From Bacteroidia bacterium (GTDB lineage: Bacteria > Bacteroidota > Bacteroidia > SpSt-205), in contig JANXAJ010000020.1 in NCBI GenBank assembly GCA_025062295.1, positions 1-38,221 of the forward strand: a stretch of 38,221 bases of DNA, given 5' to 3'. A program made the translations under genes and the position numbers. Below the pieces are notes generated by a model. It had not been told where the DNA came from. It saw only the letters and a list, made by a program, of their open reading frames with translations, and made no database searches. Of the stretch, positions 1 through 9,268 are shown piece by piece. Numbering within the stretch: the first letter of the stretch is position 1; each line of letters begins with the position of its first letter.

Positions 1-13
1 TCAAAAATCTCCC

Positions 14-400
14 TTACGCCACACCCACAAAGCGCCCCTGCCGACTCCACCAGTAAGTCCCTATCCGTGGCAGGAGGCCCTCCAGCCGCTGAACTATCTC
101 CTCTTCAGGCTTCTCCGCCAAAAGCAGTTCCACAATCGCTACTACCTCACCCGTGGCCTCCGAATAGAAAGGAAGATACAAAATCCCTGCAGCTCTTGGC
201 TTGAGCAGGGCACTATAGGGGTATAAGGTTCCAGACGGGGGCGGAGCAAGGAGAAAGGGCTTCTTAAGCACCTCGGCAGTTCGAAGGCTTCCGCCCTTGA
301 CTATCTGACCTACCTTTTGAGGAAAGGCGCATGCTGCCATCACTTGCCAGCCATCCCCTTCCTCTTCCCTTACATAGAAAAGTCCTCCCATCACCTTCAT
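14..400 (-). CDS. GAF-like domain, probably the C-terminal part of the gene at 454-1230
   Basis: The 128 residues from the first ATG resemble a GAF sensor domain: a GGLFYV strand near the N-terminus, then LYLPFYS and VVAIVELLL strands and a closing helix. The same frame stays open upstream of this ATG to a TGA at 503-505. The extra residues (ending AIQDFAQKVLDTLARE) look like the first helix of a GAF domain, which the ATG start would cut off. The preceding minus-strand gene ends in another frame at 454 after a long coiled coil. I infer that the two were one protein (membrane domain, coiled coil, GAF) and that a one-base shift separates them. It could instead be an independently translated small GAF protein. 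No ligand-binding residues can be named. Confidence 0.55.
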   Translation of the reverse strand: MKVMGGLFYVREEEGDGWQVMAACAFPQKVGQIVKGGSLRTAEVLKKPFLLAPPPSGTLYPYSALLKPRAAGILYLPFYSEATGEVVAIVELLLAEKPEEEIVQRLEGLLPRIGTYWWSRQGRFVGVA

Positions 401-453
401 CTCTCTCGCCAGGGTATCTAATACCTTCTGGGCAAAATCTTGGATAGCTATTC

Positions 454-1230
454 CTAGCTCGTCCGCATAAGGGTCTCGTACCGCATGAAGAAAGCCTCTG
501 TCTCAGCTCGTCGGCGTTCCTCTTCTCGGAGTTGAGCCACCTCTGCGAGTGCCTTTTCTGCTTGGAGGCGCCGCTGCTCCGCCTCCTCTTTTTGGGCTGA
601 AAGCTGTGCAGCTAAGGCTGCCTGCGCCTCAAGACTCTCATATAGCTTCTCTTCCCTCTCTTCTATCCGCTTTCTGAGCTGTCTACTGAGGATAATTGCG
701 ATAACCGAGCCCCCTATCATACCTGCTTGAACTAAGGCGTATCGTAAGTATCCATGACTTACTGCGCATCCCGGAAGCTGAGCAGTGAAGGAGTGAAAAA
801 GGCCTACAAGGGCCGCTAAAAGGCCGATCCCAACCGTCAAACTCACGCCTACTGGCCATTCTCTCCATGTAAAAAGCAATGCAGAAACATAGCCAGCGAA
901 AACGCAAACCCACCACATTCCAGCCCCTAAAAAGGGGGAGAAGTAAGCCATCTCTATCAGAAATGGAAAGACTCCTAAGACGGCTATAGAAGCTCGCCAT
1001 GGCCATGTCGAGAAACGAGAAATAATGAAGGATATTATAAGGGCTAATAGAGCTGCCGCCCCATAGACCCACAAGTAAAACCGTTTCGCTTCGGAAGGGA
1101 CATCCAAGAGGTAAGCTAAACCTACCGTCATCCCGTGCGCTAAGAAAATCAACCATCCTATAAACTTCAAGCGATCCCTGATGGTCTTAAGCTCCTCACG
1201 AGCTATATCTCTTTTAGCTGTAGGTATCAT
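454..1230 (-). CDS. Multi-pass membrane protein with C-terminal coiled coil (N-terminal part of a probable membrane-GAF sensor)
   Basis: 258 residues. About six hydrophobic segments lie between residues 20 and 185, followed by a charged Glu/Arg/Ala-rich helix (about 185-245) typical of a signalling coiled coil. The frame ends at residue 258, just where the neighbouring frame begins to encode a GAF domain (14-400 plus an upstream extension), so the real product is probably longer and reaches into that frame. No kinase, cyclase or phosphatase domain is visible. The start is supported by a TACATTTG box (1239-1246) ending 8 nt before the ATG. It lies about 140 bp downstream of pyrG on the same strand. 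The role is inferred as membrane-linked sensing; the signal is unknown. Confidence 0.6.
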   Translation of the reverse strand: MIPTAKRDIAREELKTIRDRLKFIGWLIFLAHGMTVGLAYLLDVPSEAKRFYLWVYGAAALLALIISFIISRFSTWPWRASIAVLGVFPFLIEMAYFSPFLGAGMWWVCVFAGYVSALLFTWREWPVGVSLTVGIGLLAALVGLFHSFTAQLPGCAVSHGYLRYALVQAGMIGGSVIAIILSRQLRKRIEEREEKLYESLEAQAALAAQLSAQKEEAEQRRLQAEKALAEVAQLREEERRRAETEAFFMRYETLMRTS

Positions 1231-1238
1231 GCTTGACT

Positions 1239-1246
1239 CAAATGTA
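1239..1246 (-). promoter_or_regulatory. -7 promoter box TACATTTG of the membrane/GAF gene
   Basis: Exact match to the Bacteroidota -7 consensus TAnnTTTG, 8 nt before the ATG at 1230. No clear -33 element is seen. Confidence 0.5.
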
Positions 1247-1371
1247 CAAAAGTTAGGCTTGGGAGCTAATACTCAGCAGGGGCAGAGTTTTAGGTGTATG
1301 GTATAGGGTAGAGGCTCTCGTAGAGAGGTGATTGAGTCGGGGGAAGGGGGATATTGAAGCTCCAATCGGCT

Positions 1372-2973
1372 TTACTCCCGACAGGACAGAGCTGCTTCTA
1401 TGAAGGCACTGAAGAGGGGGTGTGGCTCCTCTACTCGGCTTTGAAACTCTGGATGAAACTGCACCCCAATAAAGTGGGGATGTCCTCGCAGCTCCACGAT
1501 TTCAGCTAAGTCTTTTTCTGGATGGCGCCCACTGACAATAAGTCCTGCTTCTTCAAGGGCAGGGCGATAAGCGTTATTTAGCTCATAGCGGTGACGATGG
1601 CGCTCATAAATTAGGGGTTTTTGATAGATGTGCCAAGCGAGGGTTCCCTCCTTAATCTCACAAGCATAGGCACCCAAGCGCATAGTCCCTCCCTTTCCTC
1701 GGAGTTTGCGCTGCTCTGGCATAAGGTCTATAACGGGATAAGGGGTATTCGGATTGACTTCGGTGGAATGGGCTTCTTCCCACCCCAGCACATGCCGAGC
1801 AAATTCAACTACTGCCATCTGCATTCCTAAGCAAATCCCAAAGAAGGGGATAAGACGGGTGCGTGCGTATTCAATCGCTGTGATTTTTCCTGAGATGCCT
1901 CGCTCACCGAAGCCAGGAGCCACCAGAATCCCATTTGCCCGCTTGAGTTTTCGCTCAACATTCGCTGGTGTTATCTCCTCTGAGTGAATCCACAGCACTT
2001 CTACTCGGAGAGCATGCCATCCGCCAGCATGAATCAGCGCTTCATAAATGGACTTATACGCATCATGAAGCTCTACGTATTTGCCAACCAAGGCAACTCG
2101 GACAGTAGAACGAGGGTTTTTGAGCCCTTCTAAGAAAGTGTGCCATCGGGAAAGATCGGGTTCGCTACGGGTAGGGAGGCGAAAGCGCCGCAGGACCACC
2201 TCATCCAACTTTTCTTTCCGAAGTTGGAAGGGCACCTCATAAATGGTAGCCACATCTACCGCTTGAATCACAGCGTTTCGAGGTACATTAGTGAGAAGGG
2301 CTATTTTGGCTCGCACATCCCGAGGGAGGGGTTTCGGTGTTCGGCATACAAGGATATCTGGCTGAACCCCTGCTCGCTGAAGCTCCCGAACCGAGTGCTG
2401 TGTCGGCTTTGTCTTGAGTTCTTGAGTGGCTTCTAAATACACAATCAGAGTAAGATGAAGAAACAGTACCCGAAGAGGGCCTAGCTCGTAATGAAGCTGT
2501 CGAGCCGCTTCTATATACGGAAGAGATTCAATATCCCCCACTGTACCTCCCAGTTCTGTGAGAATGATATCATAGGGCTCCTGCTGAGCAAGGAAGGTAA
2601 AGCGCCGCTTGATCTCATCTGTGACGTGAGGAATCACTTGAACGGTCTTGCCCAGATACTCTCCCTTTCGCTCGCGCTCAATGAGAGTCTGGTAGATTTG
2701 CCCCGTAGTAACATTGTGATGGCGGGAGGTTTGAATGCCGAGAAACCGCTCATAATGCCCAAGGTCTAAATCCGTTTCAGCTCCATCATAGGTAACGAAC
2801 ACTTCGCCATGCTCGTAAGGGTTGAGGGTACCTGGATCTACGTTGAGGTAAGGATCAAACTTTTGCAGAGTTACTCGATAGCCTCTCGCTTGGAGTAGCT
2901 TTGCGAGCGAAGCTGCCACTATGCCTTTTCCCAAAGAGGAGACGACCCCACCCGTGATGAAGATATAGCGCAT
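1372..2973 (-). CDS. pyrG: CTP synthase (glutamine-hydrolysing)
   Basis: Makes CTP from UTP, ATP and glutamine; cytosolic, last step of pyrimidine nucleotide synthesis. The 533 residues are full length for the family. The N-terminal synthetase domain begins MRYIFITGGVVSSLGKG with the nucleotide-binding loop at residues 8-17, and the LTELGGTVGDIES motif lies near 138-150. The C-terminal class I glutamine amidotransferase domain carries the nucleophile in FFGICLGMQ (Cys381) and a C-terminal HPEFQ segment with the His/Glu of the triad. It starts 3 bp after the stop of the BtuF-like gene and has no promoter box of its own, so it is probably the last gene of a three-gene transcript from 5056. Confidence 0.97.
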   Translation of the reverse strand: MRYIFITGGVVSSLGKGIVAASLAKLLQARGYRVTLQKFDPYLNVDPGTLNPYEHGEVFVTYDGAETDLDLGHYERFLGIQTSRHHNVTTGQIYQTLIERERKGEYLGKTVQVIPHVTDEIKRRFTFLAQQEPYDIILTELGGTVGDIESLPYIEAARQLHYELGPLRVLFLHLTLIVYLEATQELKTKPTQHSVRELQRAGVQPDILVCRTPKPLPRDVRAKIALLTNVPRNAVIQAVDVATIYEVPFQLRKEKLDEVVLRRFRLPTRSEPDLSRWHTFLEGLKNPRSTVRVALVGKYVELHDAYKSIYEALIHAGGWHALRVEVLWIHSEEITPANVERKLKRANGILVAPGFGERGISGKITAIEYARTRLIPFFGICLGMQMAVVEFARHVLGWEEAHSTEVNPNTPYPVIDLMPEQRKLRGKGGTMRLGAYACEIKEGTLAWHIYQKPLIYERHRHRYELNNAYRPALEEAGLIVSGRHPEKDLAEIVELRGHPHFIGVQFHPEFQSRVEEPHPLFSAFIEAALSCRE

Positions 2974-2976
2974 ATT

Positions 2977-3846
2977 CTAAAGAAGAGGAGCCCAGAGCCG
3001 TCCTTGGTGGCGGTTATAGCGATAGGTGGGAGTATGGAGGAGTTCATATACTCCTTCAGCAGCTGAGATAAGCAAGGGGCTTGGGTAGAAAAGTCCCGCT
3101 GTGCCTTTGAAGGCATAGAGTCGTTTCTGCCGAAAGGCTCTAAGTCCCTGCACAGGAGGCAGTCTTACCCACTGAGCCAGCGCTTCGCCAGCCCGAGAGA
3201 GGGTGCTCCCTGGGAGAGAAAGGATAATTACTTCTGGGTCTGAAGTGAGTAGTCGCTCCCAAAGAATTCGTCCTTCTTTGCCTAAACTGAGATCGCCTCC
3301 GCTCCACTGAGCAAGGGTTTCTGTCCAACCCCTAATCACGGATATGGGCTCTGTCGGTTCAAGGAAGGCTACAGTAGGCTTGTGGGTGAGGCGGCTCACA
3401 AGCCAAGTGAGCCGATCCAAGCGACGCCGCTGGGCGTCAAACCATCGCTGCAAAAGCCGAGAGCTTTTGAGGACACTCCCTAAATTTCCGATGAGCTTTT
3501 CATAAGAGTCCCAAGTGGGTGCATACAAGGGGAAAACCTCTACAGGGAAGCCGATCGCTTCCCGAAAAAGCTTGAAGAGTTCCTCTAAGGAGATATCCGC
3601 AGGCATCTCTTCTATCAGAAGCAGAACGCCTGTGGGTCGAAGGGTTGAAAGAGCACCGTAATCCGGGGCGTAAGGACCAAGATAAGACTCCCAGCCTGAG
3701 CGCACTACATTTGGGCGAGTACATACGGGTAGTCGCCAAATCTTCGGAGGCTCTACACAAAGGTGACTGCGACCTACAAGGGCATTTAGCCGTCCCCCCG
3801 CTTCTATCCAGAGAGTGGCTTCGGGTGCAAGCGAAGCCCAACGCAT
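2977..3846 (-). CDS. BtuF/TroA-like helical-backbone binding protein without a signal peptide
   Basis: 289 residues resembling the substrate-binding family for cobalamin, heme or iron-siderophore ABC transporters (BtuF/FhuD type). Typical features are the opening SLAPEATLWIEAGGRLNALVGRSHLC, a central long helix (about 130-160), and the C-terminal lobe with DPEVIILSLPG and FRQKRLYAFKG. No signal peptide or lipobox is seen, and no permease or ATPase gene is adjacent, so it may be a cytosolic homologue rather than a transporter component. The ATG lies 10 nt after the stop of the O-antigen-ligase-like gene. The family is fairly clear; the ligand is not. Confidence 0.75.
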   Translation of the reverse strand: MRWASLAPEATLWIEAGGRLNALVGRSHLCVEPPKIWRLPVCTRPNVVRSGWESYLGPYAPDYGALSTLRPTGVLLLIEEMPADISLEELFKLFREAIGFPVEVFPLYAPTWDSYEKLIGNLGSVLKSSRLLQRWFDAQRRRLDRLTWLVSRLTHKPTVAFLEPTEPISVIRGWTETLAQWSGGDLSLGKEGRILWERLLTSDPEVIILSLPGSTLSRAGEALAQWVRLPPVQGLRAFRQKRLYAFKGTAGLFYPSPLLISAAEGVYELLHTPTYRYNRHQGRLWAPLL

Positions 3847-3856
3847 GCCCCCAAAG

Positions 3857-5056
3857 CTACAACTTCCGACCTGTCAGGTAAAAATGTGCCCGCAAAAGTC
3901 CCGTACCCCATAAAAACGCCGTTACCCCTATCTGTCGCTCTAAAATTGCCTCCACTTGCATAATCAAAAACCATGCGCCTAACCATCCTACCCACCCTAT
4001 CCCACCTCCTCCCCATAATGCCCCAACCCAGAAGGCTATGAATACACCTACTCCTATAAGTCCTAAGCCTATAGCATACTCCACGAACTGATTATGGGGG
4101 AGAATATATGTCTCTTTTTTCCACTGGTAAGGCAGCTGGCTAATCTCAGCAAATACCTCCGCTTGATTATCCGCTATTCCTACACCAAATAGAGGGTTTT
4201 TCAAGAAGACTCTCCAGCTTGCTTCTAACGCGGCTAATCTTCGTCCAACAGAGGCATGGGTGAGGTCTCGCCCTTGCTGATATAAGGCTAAATCTTCACG
4301 CAGGCTCCACCAGCGGCGCTGAAGGGGAGGAACCCACTGAATGAAAGCTATGAGCATCCCTACCAGAAGCCCAATTCCAATTAAGCCCCACCACCAGCCC
4401 TGACGATAGCGCAGCACCCAAAAAAGGATCATTATCGCTGCCGTCCCATAGAGGGCCCCTAAACCCGTTCGTAAAGCCAAGCCATGAAGAAGGACTAAGT
4501 ATAGGCATGAAATGATCACCCTTATCCAAAAGCTTCCATATATTGGAAAAGTCCATGAAAAAAACAGACCCATTAGCGCCAGAGCTGAGTAGTAAATGTG
4601 AGAAATGCCCCCCACCATCGGTACATATCTAGAGTGCCGAATCTCTTCTAAAGCCCACTCATAGTTGAAGAGCATTCTTAGGAAAGTAGCAAGGCCAACC
4701 CCAAGAAGGGAAACATGATAGGCGAGGTGGATGAGTTTTTTTTCGTTTTCACTCGTCATTAGCCATGCAGCCATCGCCGTTGGAAGCAGAAAAAGAAAGG
4801 GAACCTTGATACGCATCTCAATGAGCCATTGGTGAATATCATCCGTGTAAATCAAGGAGAGACCATGAAGTAGATAGAGCAAGGCAAAAGGAAAATAAAG
4901 CAGGCGCCAAAACAGAAAAGTTTCTCTGAGCTTTTGGCGGAAGGGCTGAAAAAAGGGCAGTAAAGCCAGACCCCCCACGCCTATGCTTATCAGACTGTGG
5001 GAGATGCTCAATCCGATAGCAATGCTTAGGAGGCTCAATAGGCGAAGCCAATTCAT
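3857..5056 (-). CDS. O-antigen ligase / Wzy-type polymerase family membrane protein
   Basis: A polytopic inner-membrane protein with about ten hydrophobic segments. A large hydrophilic loop (roughly residues 230-310 from the chosen start) precedes the family signature PHNQFVEYAIGLGLIG. Members ligate or polymerise lipid-linked glycans on the periplasmic side. The frame is open to an ATG at 5164, but that start would overlap the divergent htrA and its promoter. I prefer the ATG at 5056 (MNWLRLLSLLS, 399 residues), which opens directly into the first membrane helix and has a degenerate TATTTTG box 4 nt upstream. The ATG at 5080 is an alternative. It heads the transcript with the BtuF-like gene and pyrG. 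Ligase versus polymerase activity cannot be decided from sequence. Confidence 0.78.
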   Translation of the reverse strand: MNWLRLLSLLSIAIGLSISHSLISIGVGGLALLPFFQPFRQKLRETFLFWRLLYFPFALLYLLHGLSLIYTDDIHQWLIEMRIKVPFLFLLPTAMAAWLMTSENEKKLIHLAYHVSLLGVGLATFLRMLFNYEWALEEIRHSRYVPMVGGISHIYYSALALMGLFFSWTFPIYGSFWIRVIISCLYLVLLHGLALRTGLGALYGTAAIMILFWVLRYRQGWWWGLIGIGLLVGMLIAFIQWVPPLQRRWWSLREDLALYQQGRDLTHASVGRRLAALEASWRVFLKNPLFGVGIADNQAEVFAEISQLPYQWKKETYILPHNQFVEYAIGLGLIGVGVFIAFWVGALWGGGGIGWVGWLGAWFLIMQVEAILERQIGVTAFLWGTGLLRAHFYLTGRKL

Positions 5057-5079
5057 AATGCAAAATAGCGTAGATTTCA

Positions 5080-5087
5080 TACCTTTG
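5080..5087 (+). promoter_or_regulatory. -7 promoter box TACCTTTG of the htrA operon
   Basis: Exact TAnnTTTG match ending 15 nt before the htrA ATG. It lies between divergent genes, just outside the preferred start of the O-antigen-ligase-like gene. Confidence 0.6.
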
Positions 5088-5102
5088 TAAGGGTTTTTTG
5101 TT

Positions 5103-6515
5103 ATGCCTACTATGCGTGTCATTCTCGGAAATGTCTTAGTGGCGGTAGTTGCAAGTTTGACCACATGGTGGCTTGTTCGGAAAAAGGAGCCCCCCTCTGT
5201 GTCTTATATCCCCCCCGCTTATCTTCAACCCGCTCGATGGGAGGTGCATCCGCCTGTGGATTTTACCGTAGCAGCACAGATAGCGATGCCAGCTGTTGTT
5301 CATATTCGCACTCGGGCAAAAGCTAATCTCCCAAGCTTTCACCAGTTCTTCTTGAATGAAGAAGAAGAATATCTTCCTGGTAGCGGTTCGGGAGTTATTC
5401 TGAGTTCGGATGGCTACATAGTTACATGCAATCACGTTATAGAGAATGCTACTCGCATAGAGGTTACGCTATATGATAATCGCACCTTCAGAGCAAGTAT
5501 TGTAGGGACAGACCCTTCCACCGACCTTGCACTCTTGAAGATAGAAGCTACGGGGCTGCCATATTTGGAGTTTGGAGACTCTGATCAGCTTAGGGTGGGG
5601 GATTGGGTCTTAGCTGTGGGGAACCCTTTCAATCTTACCTCCACGGTAACGGCTGGCATTGTAAGTGCTAAGGGTCGGACCTTGGGGCTCCTTCGGGAAA
5701 AAAACTTTCCCGTTGAGTCATTTATTCAGACCGATGCGGCGGTAAATCCAGGCAATAGCGGTGGAGCTTTAGTAAATATTGAAGGCAAGTTAGTAGGCAT
5801 CAATACGGCTATTGCTTCCATCACAGGTACTTTCACGGGGTACTCCTTTGCGGTTCCATCCACTATTGCTCGGAAAGTAATAGAAGACCTTCGTAACTAT
5901 GGAAAGGTACAACGGGCTCTCCTTGGCGTAATGATTCAGAACCTCACACCAGAGCTCCAAAAGGAAGCAGAGGTTCCTGTATCACAGGGTATCTATGTGT
6001 ATGATGTATTCGGTGGAAGTGCCGCAGAGGAGGCTGGCATCAGAGTGAAGGATGTGATTGTGGAAATAGACGGACGCCCCGTTCGTTCTACAGCTGAAAT
6101 GATGGAACTTTTAGCCCAACATCGTCCTGGCGACCGAGTCAAAATAGGATACTATCGCGGCTCTAAAAAGATGGAAACCTTTGCCCGACTTAAGGGACGC
6201 TCTTCCGAAGAGGAAGCTCCGAAAGCGGAAGCTGGCACATTTCTGTCGATTCTGGGGGCTAGGGTGCGTCCTCTTACTCCTGAAGAAAAAGAGGCTCTCG
6301 GTGTCCAACGAGGAATCAAAGTAGTAGAGATATCGCCAGGCCCCTTGATGGAAGTAGGAGTGCGACCAGGGTTTGTTATCACGGCTATAGATCGTCGCCC
6401 TGTCTCTACCCCAGAGGAAGCCGAAGCTATACTCCGCAGCATTCGTGGCGGACTCTTATTAGAAGGACTCTACCGTAAAGGTGAAAAGGCATATTATGCT
6501 ATCTCTACAGAATAG
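5103..6515 (+). CDS. HtrA/DegP-family periplasmic serine protease, membrane-anchored, two PDZ domains
   Basis: 470 residues. The first ~25 form a signal anchor (MPTMRVILGNVLVAVVAS). The trypsin-like domain (about 55-260) has the full triad: His111 in VTCNHVIEN, Asp141 in DPSTDLALLK, and Ser219 in NPGNSGGALV. PDZ1 (about 265-365, with RALLGVMIQNL) and PDZ2 (about 380-465) follow. The family degrades or refolds damaged envelope proteins. It is the first gene of a tight operon and ends 11 bp before sucA, an unusual pairing of envelope stress protease and TCA-cycle enzymes. The start follows a TACCTTTG box with a short leader; the ATG at 5112 is an alternative start. Confidence 0.95.
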   Translation: MPTMRVILGNVLVAVVASLTTWWLVRKKEPPSVSYIPPAYLQPARWEVHPPVDFTVAAQIAMPAVVHIRTRAKANLPSFHQFFLNEEEEYLPGSGSGVILSSDGYIVTCNHVIENATRIEVTLYDNRTFRASIVGTDPSTDLALLKIEATGLPYLEFGDSDQLRVGDWVLAVGNPFNLTSTVTAGIVSAKGRTLGLLREKNFPVESFIQTDAAVNPGNSGGALVNIEGKLVGINTAIASITGTFTGYSFAVPSTIARKVIEDLRNYGKVQRALLGVMIQNLTPELQKEAEVPVSQGIYVYDVFGGSAAEEAGIRVKDVIVEIDGRPVRSTAEMMELLAQHRPGDRVKIGYYRGSKKMETFARLKGRSSEEEAPKAEAGTFLSILGARVRPLTPEEKEALGVQRGIKVVEISPGPLMEVGVRPGFVITAIDRRPVSTPEEAEAILRSIRGGLLLEGLYRKGEKAYYAISTE

Positions 6516-6526
6516 AATATAGGGTT

Positions 6527-9268
6527 ATGACGGAAGCTAATTACCTGTTTCGAGCGGACCCTCAGTATATTGAAGCGCTTCTCTTACAGTATCAAGAGAA
6601 TCCAGCGAGCCTTCCTTTGGATTGGCAGCGTTTCTTTGAGGGGTACTTTGCCGCCCTGAGTGGAACACCTCCCCTCGTAGAGGCCAAGCCCCTTGATAAG
6701 GAGTTCGGTGTGATGCTCCTCATTGCGACCTATCGGAATCAAGGACACCTTCACGCGAAAATCAATCCTCTCAGAGACTATACCGATTGGGAGAGGCACC
6801 TGGATGAGGCTTTCTCATTGGAGAAATTCGGGCTGAGTTCGGCTGACTTAGACACGGTTTTTCAAGCAGGTAAGCAGATTGGGCTAGGTCCCGCTTCTCT
6901 ACGAGATATTATCAACCACCTGCGACGCATCTACTGCTCAACCATCGGGATTGAATATCGCTACATCCGAATCCCAGAGATTCTGAGCTGGTTTGAGGAT
7001 CAGCTTGAGAAACCGCAAAATATCTATGACTTTTCTAAGGATGAGAAGCGAACTATTCTTCAGTGGTTGTGTAATGCTACGACTTTTGAGCGCTTCCTCC
7101 ATCGGAAATTTGTGGGACAGAAGCGATTCTCTCTGGAAGGAAACGAAGCTATTATCCCCGCCCTCTATGAGCTGGTAGAGAAAGGGGCTCAGCTCGGTAT
7201 TGAGGAGTTTGTTTTTGGTATGGCCCATCGGGGACGCCTCAATGTGCTGGCAAATATCATGCAGAAGTCCTTCCATACCATCTTTGGTGAGTTTGAAGGA
7301 AAAGGGATTGCTACGGATACGTTTGATGGAGATGTAAAATACCATTTGGGCTACTCCAGTGACCCTGAAATCAAAGGAAAGCGGATTCATCTTTCTATGC
7401 TACCCAACCCCTCTCATCTGGAGGCTGTAGACCCTGTTGCCACCGGAGCTACTCGGGCTAAGATGGATCACCTATACGGCGGCACCCATGATAAGATTGT
7501 TCTCGTTCTGATTCATGGAGATGCAGCAATTGCTGGCCAAGGAGTGGTGTATGAGACCTTGCAAATGTCTCTATTGCCGGGGTATGAAGTTGGAGGTACT
7601 ATCCATATTATTATCAATAATCAATTAGGTTTTACTACTGGAGAGAATCAAGCCCGCTCTAGCTATTATGCGACTGATATTGCTAAAGTGACCCTCTCCC
7701 CTGTCTTTCATGTGAATGGAGAGGACCCAGAAGCGGTAGTTCGGGCGATGCGTTTGGCTATTGCTTTTAGGCAGGCCTTCAATAGAGATGTCTTCATTGA
7801 TGTGATTGGATATCGGCGGCATGGGCATAATGAAGGGGACGAGCCTCGCTTCACTCAGCCGAAAATGTATGCTGCCATCAGTCAGCGTCCCTCTCCATTT
7901 GAGGTGTATGGGCGGCGCCTTATTCAAGAGGGTCTTCTCTCTGAGGCTGAGCTCAAGTCTATGGAGCGACAGCGCATGGAGTTTTATGAAGAGCAGTTAG
8001 AACGGGCTCGTACGGAAGAAGCAGCCATAGATACTGTGCCTCGCCGAACTTGGCAAGGCATCCAAATCTATGATGATTACACCCCAGAGCCTGATCCAGA
8101 GACGCGCGTTCGGAAAGAGATGCTGGAGTTCATTGCTCACCAAGCTGTGCGATTTCCATCGGGACTCAACCTCCACCCCACCGTTCGGAAAGTCTATGAG
8201 ATGCGGTATGAAGCCGTCAAAAAAGGTAGCGGACTGGATTGGGGAGCAGTGGAGATGCTCGCTTTTGGCTCGCTTCTCTTAGAAAACAATCCTGTTCGTC
8301 TCTCAGGGCAGGATGTGGAGCGAGGAACTTTTTCCCATCGCCATGCGGTGGTGATTGACCAGCAGACTGAAGCTCGATACATCCCTCTCAATCATCTCTC
8401 TCATCGTCAAGCGCCTCTTTACATCTACAATTCCCCTCTCTCAGAATATGCGGTCTTAGGGTTTGAATACGGCTATGCGCTAGCCTCGCCTCATACTTTA
8501 GTGATTTGGGAGGCTCAATTTGGAGACTTTGTGAATGGGGCTCAGATTATTATTGACCAATATATTAGTGCGGCGAAGACAAAGTGGCAGCGGTTGAATG
8601 GGATTACTCTCTACCTTCCCCATGGGTATGAAGGGCAGGGACCTGAGCACTCAAGTGCGCGCCCTGAGCGGTTTCTTACCCTTGCCGCCCAGAATAACAT
8701 GTACATATGCAATTTGACCACGCCTGCGAATCTTTTCCATGCTCTGCGGCGTCAGATGCGCAGCACGACTCGCCGTCCCCTCATCCTTTTCACACCAAAA
8801 AGTCTTTTGCGCCATCCAGAATGTGTCGCCTCTCTTTCTGAACTCACACACGGGGCATTTCGCCCTCTCATCCCAGATGGGGAAGTGCCTCCTGACCAAG
8901 CGCGCCGACTCATTCTCTGTACGGGAAAAATCTTCTATGATCTTATCCAAGTGCGTCGAGAGCATCATAAGTATGATACAGCGATTGTTCGACTGGAACA
9001 GCTTTATCCTTTCCCTGAGGAAGAAATCCGCCAATTGCTTGCAGAGCATACTCAATTGGAGGAGTTCTACTGGGTACAGGAGGAGCCTGTCAATATGGGG
9101 TATTGGGGCTTCATCCTGCGTAAGTTCATGGAGTATGGCTTACCTGTGCCTAAGGTGATCGGCAGACGAGAATCGGCTAGCCCGGCGACGGGTTCCTATA
9201 GTCATCACCTGCGCCAGCAGAACTACATCCTTCGCAAAGCTCTGGATATTGTTGCTGAACGAGTATGA
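6527..9268 (+). CDS. sucA: 2-oxoglutarate dehydrogenase E1 component
   Basis: Thiamine-diphosphate enzyme that decarboxylates 2-oxoglutarate and passes the succinyl group to the E2 lipoyl domain (TCA cycle). The 913 residues match the family length. It opens with the conserved E1o N-terminal segment ([21 protein letters not shown]). The cofactor region contains [19 protein letters not shown] and [10 protein letters not shown], followed by the [12 protein letters not shown] active-site motif. The transketolase-like C-terminal half includes [20 protein letters not shown]. Its stop overlaps the sucB start (ATGA at 9265-9268), indicating translational coupling. No E3 (lipoamide dehydrogenase) gene is in the window. 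Confidence 0.97.
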   Translation: MTEANYLFRADPQYIEALLLQYQENPASLPLDWQRFFEGYFAALSGTPPLVEAKPLDKEFGVMLLIATYRNQGHLHAKINPLRDYTDWERHLDEAFSLEKFGLSSADLDTVFQAGKQIGLGPASLRDIINHLRRIYCSTIGIEYRYIRIPEILSWFEDQLEKPQNIYDFSKDEKRTILQWLCNATTFERFLHRKFVGQKRFSLEGNEAIIPALYELVEKGAQLGIEEFVFGMAHRGRLNVLANIMQKSFHTIFGEFEGKGIATDTFDGDVKYHLGYSSDPEIKGKRIHLSMLPNPSHLEAVDPVATGATRAKMDHLYGGTHDKIVLVLIHGDAAIAGQGVVYETLQMSLLPGYEVGGTIHIIINNQLGFTTGENQARSSYYATDIAKVTLSPVFHVNGEDPEAVVRAMRLAIAFRQAFNRDVFIDVIGYRRHGHNEGDEPRFTQPKMYAAISQRPSPFEVYGRRLIQEGLLSEAELKSMERQRMEFYEEQLERARTEEAAIDTVPRRTWQGIQIYDDYTPEPDPETRVRKEMLEFIAHQAVRFPSGLNLHPTVRKVYEMRYEAVKKGSGLDWGAVEMLAFGSLLLENNPVRLSGQDVERGTFSHRHAVVIDQQTEARYIPLNHLSHRQAPLYIYNSPLSEYAVLGFEYGYALASPHTLVIWEAQFGDFVNGAQIIIDQYISAAKTKWQRLNGITLYLPHGYEGQGPEHSSARPERFLTLAAQNNMYICNLTTPANLFHALRRQMRSTTRRPLILFTPKSLLRHPECVASLSELTHGAFRPLIPDGEVPPDQARRLILCTGKIFYDLIQVRREHHKYDTAIVRLEQLYPFPEEEIRQLLAEHTQLEEFYWVQEEPVNMGYWGFILRKFMEYGLPVPKVIGRRESASPATGSYSHHLRQQNYILRKALDIVAERV

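Noticed and set aside
5057..5164. Longer start (ATG at 5164) for the O-antigen-ligase-like gene
   Set aside because: It would overlap the htrA start and promoter, and the added residues are not membrane-like; internal ATGs at 5080 or 5056 fit better.
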